Origin: Thereva unica
Lineage: Eukaryota; Arthropoda; Insecta; Diptera; Therevidae
NCBI GenBank assembly: GCA_949987705.1
Contig: OX465283.1
Location: 75,091,720-75,155,719 of the forward strand
DNA length: 64,000 bases
Direction of reading: 5' to 3'
Below the pieces are notes generated by a model, which saw nothing but the letters and a program-made list of their open reading frames with translations, was not told where the DNA came from and did not search any database. Positions 1 through 11,277 of the stretch are shown here, piece after piece; positions within the stretch are counted from its first letter, which is position 1; the number at the start of each line of letters is the position of its first letter. Position numbers and translations under genes: made by a program.

Positions 1-1314
1 GTTCCAGTAACGAATGCTCTAGCTGGAGCATTAGTTATCATAGCTCTTATTTTCGGAAAGAGTATTTTGCCATTCATAAAAATACCATGTTTACTAATAC
101 ACTTTATTTCAGAAACAAATCAAGAAAGGAATAATGGTTTGAATAATATTAGGCCATCTATACCAATATCAAGCAATAAAAATTTCGTGATATTTAATAT
201 TTCTAAATTAAAAGTTTAAGTAGTTTCTCTATACCAAAAGAATCAATTTCAATTATTTCCATTTGTCTGTACTTAATTCCAAGTTATGTATGTTGTGTGT
301 TTGGCACATTGAGACCAGCCCTTTCTAAAACCGTCAAAAGATCTTCACAAGCATTTCTTCTGATGCGATATTTTTACACCACTAGTCTAATTACACAAAG
401 TTCGTTCATTCGGTGTCGCGGTTCGCATTAAAAATGGTGAGTAAGTCCTCATTTGCAGGCAGATCTTCACAAGCATTACACGATAGTTTTTCATTAGCAA
501 TTCCCTCGTTGCTTTAAAACTTGTTCAATTTCCTTCGATATCAATCGTTTAAACTGACGCTTACTAACACTAGGAGATGCTTGATTCTTTTTTGCGGCAA
601 TCTTCGGACGCATATGTATAAAACTTTAAAGGTTGTCTTTATATATATCAAAATACGTGTAGAAGAATAAATTACTTATGTATTTGAAATGTATAAGCAC
701 TATTTTGTGCTTCACTTCTTTAAAACTACAAGCTTTCCAAAAAATATTTTTTATTCCCAACCTCAAAGGTCATTAATTAACTATTATTGAAGATTTATTA
801 AAAATATAAAATACATTTATTGAATTGATACTCACGTGTACAATTTATTTTAATCACGATGCTAACGAAAATTTCTCTTCCTTTTTTTACCACAAATAGA
901 ATTTCACAACTGACACGATTTACAATTTCACAAATATTCTAAAACAAGGAGAAGAAATACAAGAATTGAAAACAAAAAATGGGTTGGGGTGTGTGCTTCC
1001 AGAGAGCTTCCATAACATATGAACAGGAAGCGCTACATTCTTGCTGCTTTTGGAAACGCTTGATTAATTTCTCGATGTGGCGTTATAGTATATTTACAAA
1101 CAGAGAGCTGTGTGCCGGTAGTATACACATTTCACGGGAGTGCACAACCTTTCTAATAAGATAGACTTTGGAGGAACACTACCAAATTTTGAATGATAAG
1201 AAATACAGCTTTATGTGGGGGTACCCCAACCAAAATGTGCATTTGTTGGTGAATTTAGCCTCGTTGTGTCAGATACGTATAAGTTTTAGGTATAGTATTC
1301 CCCGAAGATCTACT
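1..1314. other. AT-rich stretch with no recognised gene
   Basis: Both strands hold only short ORFs without recognisable domains; the longest (979-1164, 61 codons) has no motif I know. No tRNA, LTR or inverted repeat was seen. It may be intergenic or intronic. Confidence 0.5.
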
Positions 1315-1322
1315 ATGCAATA

Positions 1323-3179
1323 ATAGGGTGGCCGTTATTTCCCAAATTAAAGATATTTATGAGAGGACTGGTAAAATCGATTACTTAGATGTCAAAAAGT
1401 AAATTATCAATTTTAAAAAATTTTTAACACTAATTTTCGCGTGCCTCTAGATAAAACAATTTCCCCATTTAAATAACATGAGAAAATCCATTTCCAGGTT
1501 ATGTTATTTATTTCCAACATTATCCAAATAGCTGTGACTATCGGAAATGCTTAAAAACATCAAGAATAGTTAAAGGAAAATTTCCCTTTTGAATAACAAA
1601 TATAAATAATAAAATAGTCAAGAGATAGGGCCTACACGACCCACGTCCAATCAGAGTGCAGAGTGAGAGTGAATTTACTGATTCATGTTGCGCACGAACC
1701 AGTGTCTTAAACCGACATTCAAAATTGAATTTTTTTTTATTTTATTGAGAATTGCAAGGATTATTATTAAGAATTTTATTCATTACAAATGGGAAATTTG
1801 TTCTTAACGCTTTGGTATATTCAATGAGAGTCCATGTGTCGTCAAATTTTTGAATATTTTACAAGAAATTGTGTAAAATTACGTATTAGACGGCCAGGAA
1901 GGTTTTTATTTGATACGGAACACTATTCGTTTGAGTGCAATGCTAAAATCTCGACTTTTGATCATTCATAAATGGGTTATGTGTTGTTGCGACTAAATGT
2001 ACTTGTTCAAAGCAAATTTTCCTTTAACTATTTTTGATTTTTTTCAACATGTACGGTACTCACAGCTATTCGGATAATGTTTTGATTTTCCCGTGTTAAG
2101 CCTAGTATGGAGTTCGAACGGAATTCCGTTCCCCATATAAAATACATGTAAAAAGATGCACGGAATTCCGTTCACCCGATTTTTCCGTGTACTTTTTGTT
2201 TTGTGAGTACGGACTTCGAACGGAATTCTGTTGGTAATATATCACTTGTAAAAGTTTCTAATAGATAGCTCTGCAGGTAAATTGGAGACTTTTTTCCGTT
2301 CACGTTGGAACGGAATAAATAGCTAGACAATTATTCCGTGCTGTTGCTGTTGGTAATTTTGACAGAACGACAGAAAAACAGCAGTTGGCGTTGTGATTGT
2401 TGAAATTTATTAAATTTTCTGTTTTTTTTTTTACTTTTGTGATTCTGATCTTTTCTAATAAAATATTTCATATTTAATTTTTTATATTATGTTATTTTCT
2501 TCTGACTCTGAAACCACCGCATACGTCCCATTAATTATTAATAAATATGTACACAAGAGTCAGCTTTTTACTTTTTCTCCACAATGTTTTCTACAGGGAT
2601 TTTTCCGTGTAGAATTAAATAGCAAAAATGCTGAACGGAATTCCGTTCGAACTCCATACTAGGCTTTATGGGGAAATTGTTTTATCTAGAGGCACGTGAA
2701 AAAAACTTAGAAATCAAGAATGATTAGCATCCATTGTTTATAATATGAGGAATATTGTTCATGTTATCTAAACAACTTACAACTTAAAATAAAATTTGTT
2801 ACGATTCCTAACAATGGGCATTTTATTGATCAACTTAATTAAAACGGAGTAATTTCGTAACTGCTGAGAGATTTCAATTTTCTCTTGACTATCTTATTAT
2901 TTATATTTGTTATTCAAAAGGGAAATTTTCCTTTAACTATTCTTGATGTTTTTAAGCATTTCCGATAGTCACAGCTATTTGGATAATGTTGGAAATAAAT
3001 AACATAACGTGGAAATGGATTTTCCCATGTTATTTAAATGGGGAAATTGTTTCTAGAGACACGCGAAAATTAGTGTTAAAAATTTTTTAAAATTGATAAT
3101 TTACTTTTTGACATCTAAGTAATCGATTTTACCAGTCCTCTCATAAATATCTTTAATTTGGGAAATAACGGCCACCCTA
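1323..3179. mobile_element. Foldback element with ~300-bp inverted arms and 8-bp target duplication
   Basis: The left arm (about 1324-1626, starting TAGGGTGGCCGTTATTTCCC) is the reverse complement of the right arm (about 2881-3179), with few mismatches. ATGCAATA occurs directly outside both ends (1315-1322 and 3180-3187), an 8-bp target duplication as made by hAT and P-type transposases. There is no transposase ORF, so the element is non-autonomous. A third, partial copy of the right arm lies inside (about 2010-2700) and is itself interrupted by a nested MITE. Superfamily is undecided between hAT and P; the arms are unusually long for either. Confidence 0.75.
2099..2665. mobile_element. Nested PIF/Harbinger-like MITE, TTA target duplication
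   Basis: The ends are inverted repeats beginning AGCCTAGTATGGAGTTCG, about 33 bp long. TTA flanks both sides (2096-2098 and 2666-2668), the usual PIF/Harbinger target duplication. The TIR ends in a perfect 16-bp palindrome, GAACGGAATTCCGTTC, and related forms recur inside near 2160, 2218 and 2305. No coding capacity was seen. Removing it rejoins the partial arm copy of the surrounding foldback element, so it inserted later. Confidence 0.72.
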
Positions 3180-3189
3180 ATGCAATATA

Positions 3190-4231
3190 CACACCTGGAC
3201 AATGAAATAGGTACAAATTAAAATAAAATGAAAATTAAATGAAAATTGACCATTTTTCCGAGTTAAGTATAGGAAATTCATTTTTATTTATTTTAAATAA
3301 ACAAAATTCATTTTATTGCTGTAAAAACTTACAAAAAAAAACGTATTATTGATTATTTTCCAAAAATCGCCTGGACAATGAAATAAATAGGTACATCACG
3401 AACCTACTGAGAAAAACTTGAGTTGAATTTTTGTTTCATCGCTCCAAAGAACGTTACCCCATTTCCGTTGACCTTCTGGCCCGGACCAGGATAGGTGGGC
3501 TTTAGCAAAATTTATCCTCATCTTGAAGTTTTTTTGTTTTAGCAGGGGAGTTTTCCTGGCAATTCTTCCGGGTAGATTTGCATCCACTAATCTTCGCCGT
3601 ATAGTGCGGGAACTCACCACGTTGCCAATCTCCGCAGCAATAATTCTGGAAGACCGAAATGGGTCCATTTTCGCTAATATTAGTATTCTTTGGTCTGTCC
3701 TTGGAGAAGTTTTTTTCGCTTTTCCACGAAGTTCTTCGTCCCTTTCAGGTTTAAGAGCGTTGCAAACGAAATTAGCACTCCGACTCAATAATTTTGCTAT
3801 AGTTCGAATCGTTTCACCCTCCTTCCTTAACCACCGAACAAGACGCTTCTCCTCTTGGGTGCAATGTGGCTTTCTACCCATTTTTATAACTAGAATTTAT
3901 AAAACAACCTCCATTATAAGCCAAAAATTAAAAAAAAAACTGTTATTATGCAATAATAAATACCTTAAAAATCTTTTTGAACCACTTTTGACTTTTTATT
4001 GCAAACAAAACAACGCTGTACCTATTTTAATGTCCACATCAAATTCGAAAACCGTTATAAAATTCCAACAATTTCCGAATATTTTGGTTTGTACGTTTTA
4101 GAATAGGGTTGCCATATTCATTATTTTGTTTTGGCAGTAAAACGTTATAGAAATATGTAAGTGAAGCTAAGGCTAATATTTACATGAAAGACTATTTTAA
4201 GGCAATGTACCTATTTTATTGTCCAGGTGTG
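3190..4231 (-). mobile_element. Internally deleted Tc1/mariner-family element
   Basis: Inverted ends start CACACCTGGACAATGAAATA at 3190 and match the right end at about 4207-4231 with one difference. TA lies outside each end, the Tc1/mariner target. A second TIR-like sequence sits inside at about 3369-3394, directly after the broken transposase, so the deletion seems to have joined transposase sequence to another copy of the terminal sequence. It abuts the target duplication of the foldback element on its left. Confidence 0.85.
3396..3881 (-). pseudogene. Tc1-like transposase, N-terminal fragment
   Basis: This 161-residue ORF keeps the DNA-binding half of a Tc1-like transposase: a first helix-turn-helix at roughly residues 8-50, a second around 65-110, and the start of the catalytic domain with the first acidic residue in the motif WSDETK near residue 147. 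Family members are usually about 340 residues, so the second Asp and the last acidic residue of the DDE triad are missing. It can at most make a DNA-binding peptide. The ATG at 3881 fits the family start (short basic segment, then the HTH). Confidence 0.85.
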
Positions 4232-4233
4232 TA

Positions 4234-4831
4234 TATACAAGTTCTACAGCAATTGTCTCATTGCTTAAAGCTCTCAATATGCAAAATCCTTTAACATTTG
4301 TAATTCACTTTTCGTCGTTCTTATTCCATTAATTTTTTTAAAAGCTTCTCTTGCGGAATTCTTTCCATGTTCTAAATTCAAAACATTTTTCATTGCTATT
4401 CCCTGTGCTTCGTTTTTGTAGGGGTCCTTTTTACGCTCGATGTTCTTTGGTTCTTGGATTTTGTGATTTCATTGTTTTTTATTCAATGTTTCATCTGATC
4501 CTTCATGTAACTTTTTTTATGTTTCTTTGCTTTTACCTCATCGTTATGTACAGAGAAGTAGTTTCGAGTTGACATTCGGCAGGTAATTTGGAATTTTTTA
4601 AGTGTGTTCAGTTCACTATTGCTAATTTCTTAAGGTCACTGGAAAACTAAAGTAATGTGTTCAATACCTAAAATGGGTATAGATCAAAGCAATCCTGCAA
4701 ATCTCCTGCCACGCCAAGTGTAATGTACAACATCAGACTTTTTTAAAAGTAGATCAACATAACATTCTCAAATTGATTCGTATTTGCCAAAAAGAGAAAG
4801 CAGTGATACGTTGGAGCATTTTAACATTTAA
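4234..4831. other. No recognised feature
   Basis: AT-rich sequence between the Tc1 element and the first Helitron-like end. One 73-codon ORF is hydrophobic and T-rich and resembles translated low-complexity DNA. Nothing else was seen. Confidence 0.45.
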
Positions 4832-5343
4832 TCTATATTAATAAAAGAAAGTTTCTGTATGTATGTATGTATGTATGTATGCATGTGAGCGCTATAACTG
4901 GCGCATCAGTCATCGCACAGCTGCGAAATTTTTTATGAAGGTTCGTGGGGTCTGCCATGAAACACCTCAAGGCCTCGAAACTCAACATGGCCGCCGAAAA
5001 TGACCGGAACTCAAAATGGCCGAAATAGCAAATAAGAATTTGCAAATTGGGTTCCGATTTCAATGAAAGTTGGTATCTAGGGGTTTTTAAGGTCGCTAAT
5101 ACTGAATTTATGATCAAAACTTATAAATTCAAAATGACGGACGAATTTTTCCAATTGTATTCCGATTCCAATGAAAAGCGGTATCTGGGGGTTTTAACTT
5201 ATACATTTTAAATATCAGGGTCTATTTGGTGGACGAATTTTGCCAAAAAAGTGTAACTTTCGGGTTAGTTTAATAAAAAAATCGCTGTTTCCACGTTAAA
5301 TTTAATTTCGTTTTGGTTTTTCACAAATCTACACATCAGGAAA
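4832..5343 (+). mobile_element. Helitron-like fragment, 5' end (copy 1)
   Basis: It starts TCTATATTAATAAAAGAAAG directly after an A, matching the TC start and A|T target of Helitrons. A GTAT microsatellite follows at about 4855-4882. The body contains repeated phrases such as AAAATGGC and GGTATCTGGGGGTTTT that recur in the other Helitron-family pieces of this window. No Rep/helicase ORF is present. It is cut off by a second 5' end at 5344. Confidence 0.6.
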
Positions 5344-5995
5344 TCTATATTAATAAAAGAAAGTGCCTTTCTATGTGTCTGCTTGTGCGTACCGTCACGC
5401 GTTGAAACCAAACTAGAAGAAATAGAATTCTGATTTTTTTTGTTGAAGCATGGATACCCAAACATCACCATTTTCTTCGTTCTACGACTCTTGCAGCTTG
5501 ATTTTGACATACTTTCATCTAACCGATCAACTCCGAAATTTGCTCATATGCATAGTTCGCGTGAAAATGCAATATGACATTTTTGTAAAAAAATCAAGTT
5601 GGCGGTTCCAAGAAGGCGGCCGAATTTTGCAATTGTGTTCCCCGACCCCCGACATGGGAATCAAATTGTATGTCAAATATAATACAATTAGCTGTGTAGC
5701 ATCCTTCCAAATTTAAACTGGCGGCCAACACAAAATGGCGGATTACCCTTTTCTTTACAAGCCATTCGTTATGGGTATCAAACGAAAGGGTAGTGGAATA
5801 CTACTAATTGTGTGGGGTCATTCCAAATTCAAAATCGCGGCAAACATAAAATATGGATTACCTTTTTCTTCACAACGCCCTCGGTATGGGTATCAAATGA
5901 AAGTGTATGACGAGTATAGTGCAGTAAGCTGTCTTATGTCATTTTAAATCGAATATGGCGGTCACCACAAAGTGGCGTAATATATATAATAGGCT
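5344..5995 (+). mobile_element. Helitron-like fragment, 5' end (copy 2) with ~115-bp internal modules
   Basis: A second copy of the same 5' terminus begins at 5344. From about 5640 the sequence shows three degenerate tandem modules of roughly 115 bp, each with a form of GGTATCAAATGAAAG, then a stretch of 'ggcggccaacacaaaatggc' type. The same modules occur at 21125-21465 (reverse orientation), 21595-22025 and 45400-45660. Reading frames through the modules are not conserved proteins. Non-autonomous Helitron is the best fit. Confidence 0.6.
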
Positions 5996-6270
5996 AAAAA
6001 GTAAAAAAAATATGTAGTTAAAACAACCTCAAAAATACGATTTTTTTAAATGAACTAAAAAGGAAAAAATAATTTTGAATGTAAAGTTTTTATTGCTCCA
6101 GCCAGCATGTGGGAACAACCTCCCTTACGATATGTAAAAAGGGTGGGGTGCTAACGAAAAGTTCCAGTGTTAATAAAATAAGATAAGTAAAGATTTTTTA
6201 CATTTCGAAAGGTAGGTTGTTTCCATAGGCAGGCTGGAGCAGTGAAAACTTTACATTCACAAATATGTTT
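5990..6270. repeat. Hairpin repeat family, copy A (diverged)
   Basis: A left arm at about 5992-6104, ending in TTTTTATTGCTCCAGCC, has a partial inverted partner at about 6232-6270 (GGCTGGAGCAGTGAAAACTT). The central part shares TTTTTTACATTTCGAAA and the TAGGTTGTT block with the loop of the near-perfect copy at 20873-21119. It joins the Helitron-like fragment directly, as also seen near 21120. Confidence 0.6.
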
Positions 6271-8358
6271 TACAATCACAATTATTGAAAGTTGTTGGGC
6301 TTGATCTGATTAAGCCATGTTTCTCCCATCGGCAGCTGTTTGTGGGTTGTTGAAGAGTTGGTAAAACCAAGAGTCGGTAAATCTTAAAATCTTAACTCCA
6401 AATGCGGAAACATTAAATATAGTTTATTCTGAACCTCTTTGAAGAAATACCGCAATATCTGTTGCATCTCTGTGGAGGGGAGGGGGTGCCATAAGCAAAG
6501 TTCTGCAAGCGCGAATAATCCCCTGGCACAGCAAAATCTATGCCGACGTTTCTGAATGTGTTTGGCTAGGTGTTTGTGGTGCACGTAACACACTGTTTTT
6601 TATCATCGAATCTTAGAAAAGTTGTACATATTCTAAAAACATCAATTTTTGCAGATTTGTTCTTTTTTCATTATACTTTTTTCCTATCGCGGACTGTTTT
6701 TGCTAGTATTTTATTTCAATTCTGACTGATTTCCAGATCTTTGCGAGTTATCACTAAGTTGAATGTTTATTTTGAGTGGACTAATTACTCGTTAATAAAT
6801 AAACGGAGGCTCAGTACGTTTCGAATTGTATAGTTAAACGTTGGCTTGAAGAGCAACCAGTATGCAGAGCAGAGTTTAACTTAATCGATTTAAAAAATTT
6901 CATTTTCATCATTTTCCAAAAATCTTGCTTAAATTAACCTTTTGAGAATATTCAAGATTGAAAATTGCTGTCCATGTCTATAATAAAATTCTTTAGTGTA
7001 GGAATTCTCGAGTCGTTTAACTTGCAGCAACAAACGTCCGTTCGTCTTGATATTTTTATGGCCATAAGTTCCTTACTATGGAACATATAAACTGCGTTAT
7101 AGTAGATCTTTTACCACTTAATCCTAGAGAATGAAAGCACAGATTCATGTCCAAATGCCCAAGGACATGGCCATAAAAATCCTAAATCTCTTTCGTGATA
7201 CCTGACTTGCTTTTGTTCATGTGGTTTGTTATACACGTGTATAGGGAGCCAACAAAATATAAATTCCTTCTAACTCCTTATTTTATTACGTTCATTACAA
7301 AAGCCAGTACCAATATACCTTTCAATATCTCGAGAAGAAGATGCCTTTATCAGTACTTGTGTAAAGTACCAATTTTCTTATTACGGTAAAAGCTAATAAA
7401 AATTTCTGCAGGGCCATGGCCTCAGCACTTTTTCCTCCTTAAGCGTAAGGGATATCCCTATAAAGAAACTTTTAATCTATTTACGGCTATAACATGGGGC
7501 ATAATATCATCTGTTTTATATCCTCTTGGCTCGATAGTAAAAAGAAATGCCTATATACACACAGTGGCAGAAGTGGGGCAACCGAAACTCTCAAAACAGC
7601 CCCTAGCCAGCCACCCACAGCCCCAGCCCTCCTTAAGTCGGCCTTCTAAGTAGGAAAGATTTACAGCTCCAGAGAATGTTTCATAAAGCAACATCCAAGA
7701 AAGGTAACAAACATCAACATGTCATTCTGCATTACGTACCCAATAAAAAAGTGGACTGGAATTTATGCCTTCCCCCTCAAACAGGATACAGGAATGTGTC
7801 AAGTTGTCAGAAATTTTTGTTGGTTTATATGCACGGAAATGTGTGTATGGCTTTGGTTTATTTGTATGCCACGCACTCTAGCTCCGTCTATGCCGAGGCT
7901 CCCAACAATATGATTTACATGTGGACCATTCATTTTATGTTTTCATGCTCTGCGAGGCTGCTCAGTTTCGAATAGGCTCCCTCTTGATTGCCACATTGTT
8001 TATAAGAACTGAAAAATTGTTACAACTTAACGCCCTCAAAGTGATTATTGGAATAGCTACAAGCGAATACAATTTCGGAGGGCGCAAATGCTTTACTTCT
8101 GTCAGGGCCAAATAAATGTTGAAAAATTATGGTCTGTCGTCTCATCTCCTACGAGGAAATATTTTTTATGATTTTTCCCTTGGGCACGACAGTGTTAGTA
8201 CGGTAATGGAAAGAGAGAAAAAGTTAAAGTGAATCAATTAATTCTCATCCTGGAATGATAACTTTTAAAGCATACTCGTTCACACCGGGGTTTATTCCGA
8301 GAGCGCTTTGGAGCTCCTTTTCATGTTATTTTGGCGTGCCACTTATTGTTTTAAACCC
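6271..8358. other. No gene recognised; one short repeat
   Basis: No supported gene, and ORFs reach at most 99 codons without domains. About 60 bp at 6535-6600 (containing TTTGGCTAGGTGTTTGTGGT) resembles 47955-48010, so a small dispersed repeat is present. The rest is unassigned. Confidence 0.4.
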
Positions 8359-8575
8359 CCAAAGGCCGCTGTGCTGAAAGTCGAGTCGTGTTTCGTGACA
8401 AGTCGTTTGAGTTGAAGTCGAATTACGACTTTCAGCGCAGGGCCCTAGAGTGGAAATCCTAAGTTAAGTTTAGGCTCCTGAACTGGAAATTGTGATTCGA
8501 CTGAAAGGTAACTTTATTCAACACAAACGACTTGTCGTGCAGTGACGACCCGAATTTCAGCACAGGGGCCTTTGG
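8359..8575. mobile_element. MITE with ~55-bp inverted ends
   Basis: The left end CCAAAGGCCGCTGTGCTGAA is matched in inverted orientation by the right end, CACAGGGGCCTTTGG. The similarity continues through the GACAAGTCGTTTG block for about 55 bp with several mismatches. There is no ORF. I could not find a convincing target duplication, so the superfamily is open. Confidence 0.6.
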
Positions 8576-9100
8576 CACTAGATGAAACACAAATATCACC
8601 TAGACTTAGGACATTACCAAGTGTCAGTGAACAACCTCTTCGTCCAAAGATGTATTGCCATCTATTTTAGAAATGATCGTGGCTTGCTATGAAATATGGA
8701 AGTAGCCATTGAGATTCAGGTAACACCGGGAAGCATCCTGGATCAGATGATGAAATCGGAGGATGTGTGGAAAATAGAGGAAGTGTCGCTTAAGGGATAA
8801 GAAGCCCAAGATAGGCAAAGAAATGAGATAGCAGTAGATAGCTGATCCCCGACGCAATGGCAAAAGCCAGTCAAGCGGGAAGAATGGGAGCTAAGAAGGA
8901 GGTGGTCTTTTTCTTAGGCTGGGCTAGACACCCACAGAACCGAGTTGGCAGAAGCTGTCCACCTATCAATGCACCTATGGACAGTGACGTAGCTAGTGTA
9001 TTGCGTAGCGAGAATCGTCGTATCCAATGCGGCAATTTCTAATCTTTTAAAAACGAATGCGCTCAAATCCGACGGAATCATGCGTTCATTATAATCGGTT
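8576..9100. other. No recognised feature
   Basis: Flank of the LINE insertion. A 61-codon ORF at 8857-9042 shows no domain. The last 12 bases before the LINE are duplicated after it (9101-9112 and 10901-10912). Confidence 0.4.
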
Positions 9101-9112
9101 ACGTCTAAAATG

Positions 9113-10879
9113 AGCTCGCAGAAAAAGCGGAAAACGCGGCAAACACAGGCAACAGTAAGGTGCTGTACCAAATTACTAAACAGCTCACGGGAAAGCACTC
9201 TACTAAAAAGCATGCCGTTAAGAGTGCGGATGGAAGGCTGCTGTGCAGCGACGAGGAGCAGCTCCAAAGATGGAGAGATTACTTCTTCGCCGCCCTGAAT
9301 GGTTCATTTACGCAGGAACCTCAGGAAACCAGCAACAATGCACAGCCAATAAGAATCACCACCCGGGCTCCATCCAAGACGGAAATAGTAACCGCAGTTC
9401 ATGCGATGGCCAATGGTAAGGCAGCTGGAAAAGATGGCATCCCGCCAGAATTGTTGAAAGCCGATTCAAGCCTCATAGCAGATGCGCTTCAGCCAATCCT
9501 AGATATAGCATGGAACACCTGTACCTTTCCGGAGGATTGGACGGAAGGTATCATAGTCAAAATACCAAAAAAGGGGGACCTAACAATATGCGACAACTGG
9601 AGAGGCATCTGTTTACTATCTACAGTGGGCAAAATTTTGTCCCATATATTACTATCTAGGATAAGTGAGGCAGTAGACCGAACGCTTAGGAGGCAACAGG
9701 CCGGATTCAGGAAGGGCCGCTCATGTATTGATCATATCAACACCTTACGAATAATAGTGGAGCAGTCTACTGAATTCCGATCCCCCCTTTAACCTTGCTT
9801 TCGTAGATTATGAGAAAGCGTTCGACTCGGTCAATAGGAGCTTTATATGGCAGGCACTACGGCGACGTGGACTGCCTGATAAAATAATAGAACTGATAAA
9901 AGCCCTATATAACAATTCCAAATGCAGAGTTCTCCATAATGGAAAATTATCCGACAGCTTCGAGGTGAGCTCAGGAGTACGACAAGGATGCCTACTCTCG
10001 CCTTTACTATTTCTTATAGTAATAAATGACATCCTTGTCGGCGCTCTAGATAGTAGAACAGGCGGCATACAATGGGGTTTGTTAGACCGCCTTAAGGATC
10101 TCGACTACGCAGATGATATCTGTTTGCTGGCCCACAGACACCAGGACCTCAAAAACATGATTAACAATTTGGCAACAGAAAGTAGTCCAGCAGGCTTAAG
10201 GCTAAATCCGACTAAAACCAAAGAAATGCGGATAAATGCAAACACCATTGAACGGACTGCGCTGAATAACTGTGACGTGGAACTGGTCGATAAATTCTGC
10301 TACCTCGGTAGTGTTATTACCGAAAATGGCGGTGCAGAAGAAGATGTCAGTTCCAGAATAAATAAAGCACGAGGCGCCTATGCATGCCTGTTCCGCATAT
10401 GGAGATCAACGGAGATCTCAACTAACACCAAATTGCGGCTGTTCAACTCCAACGTTAAGGCAGTACTTTTGTACGGCTGCGAAACATGGAAAGTCACCCA
10501 ATTCATCACAGGGCGCCTACAAGTCTTCATCAACAGATGCCTTCGTCGTATCCTAAAAATCCGCTGGCAGGATAGAATTTCAAACGAAGAACTATGGCGC
10601 CGTGCCGGCCAAGAAAGGATAGACGACCAAATCAGACGAAGGAAATGGAATTGGGTTGGCCACACCTTGCGACGCGAAAACGAAAATCTAGCCAAACAGG
10701 CCCTCGACTGGAATCCGCAAGGATCCCGTCGAGTCGGAAGACCTAGAGCAACGTGGAGGAGAACCCTACTAGCAGAAGCCGCAACAACTGGGAGATCCTG
10801 GTCGGAGCTGAGAGCTGTCGCGCAAAACAGCGTCCGCTGGAGGGCAACTGTTTCCGCCCTATGTCCCATGAGGGATTAA
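9113..10879 (+). pseudogene. LINE reverse transcriptase with one frameshift
   Basis: Two reading frames hold one protein. The first (open from the truncation point to 9792) covers the RT fingers, including the motifs GKAAGKDGIPPELLK and QAGFRKGRSC. The second (resuming at about 9791, to 10879) carries FVDYEKAFDSV, SSGVRQGCLLSP, the catalytic YADD at 10106-10117, and the C-terminal region with WQDRISNEELWRRAG and the RRKWNWVGH and GRPRATWRRT motifs. The frames join across a run of six C at 9782-9787, consistent with one extra base. Catalytic residues remain, so loss of function may be recent. A sequencing error in the C run is possible. It is related to insect genes often auto-named craniofacial development protein 2-like. 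Confidence 0.85.
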
Positions 10880-10900
10880 AGGAGCGCAATGATGATGATG
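9113..10900 (+). mobile_element. 5'-truncated RTE-like LINE with 12-bp target duplication
   Basis: The insertion is bounded by ACGTCTAAAATG at 9101-9112 and 10901-10912, a 12-bp target duplication. It starts inside the region upstream of the reverse transcriptase and ends in a short ATG/GAT trinucleotide tail (about 10889-10900). Such microsatellite tails, in place of poly(A), are typical of RTE-group LINEs. The endonuclease domain and any ORF1 are missing, which fits ordinary 5' truncation during target-primed reverse transcription. Confidence 0.85.
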
Positions 10901-11094
10901 ACGTCTAAAATGTATGCTGGGAAAACCGGTTTGACTCAGCCGGTTCCGCTCAAACCAGTTATTATAATAACTGGGCCTAAATCATCCGCCTCCCTCCCCC
11001 CTCGAAATAAAGGCGCCCCTTGATCTAGAAGCTCCCCTCTTTGAACTGAAAGTCCTTTGGTGGCTGTGCCGCCAGTTTGGAAACCGCTGCCTTC

Positions 11095-11269
11095 ATACAA
11101 CCTCTGATAGCAAAAGCTTCTGATCTTTGGTAAGTTTTGTCAAGAAGAATTTTGCTACAACTTTCCTTTATCCGCAATGAGGAGTTGATAACAGACAGTA
11201 AATCCAAGGTCGATTTATTGGCATCCCTACTTGCCTTAAATTCTTCTTTGCCAACTACTGCTACGCCAT
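11095..11269 (+). pseudogene. Jockey-like LINE fragment, left of hAT insertion
   Basis: From about 11095 the DNA matches 24355-24550 of the longer LINE in this window: shared phrases include CAACCTCTG(A/G)TAGCAAAA and GATAACAGACAG(T/A)AAATCCAAGG. It covers the linker between endonuclease and reverse transcriptase. It stops at the target duplication of the hAT-like element and resumes at 13154. Confidence 0.75.
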
Positions 11270-11277
11270 CCCTATAC

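Noticed and set aside
3523..4101. 192-codon plus-strand ORF
   Set aside because: It is the antisense shadow of the Tc1 transposase fragment and has no domain of its own.
10378..10869. 163-codon minus-strand ORF
   Set aside because: Antisense shadow of the LINE C-terminal region at 9113-10879.
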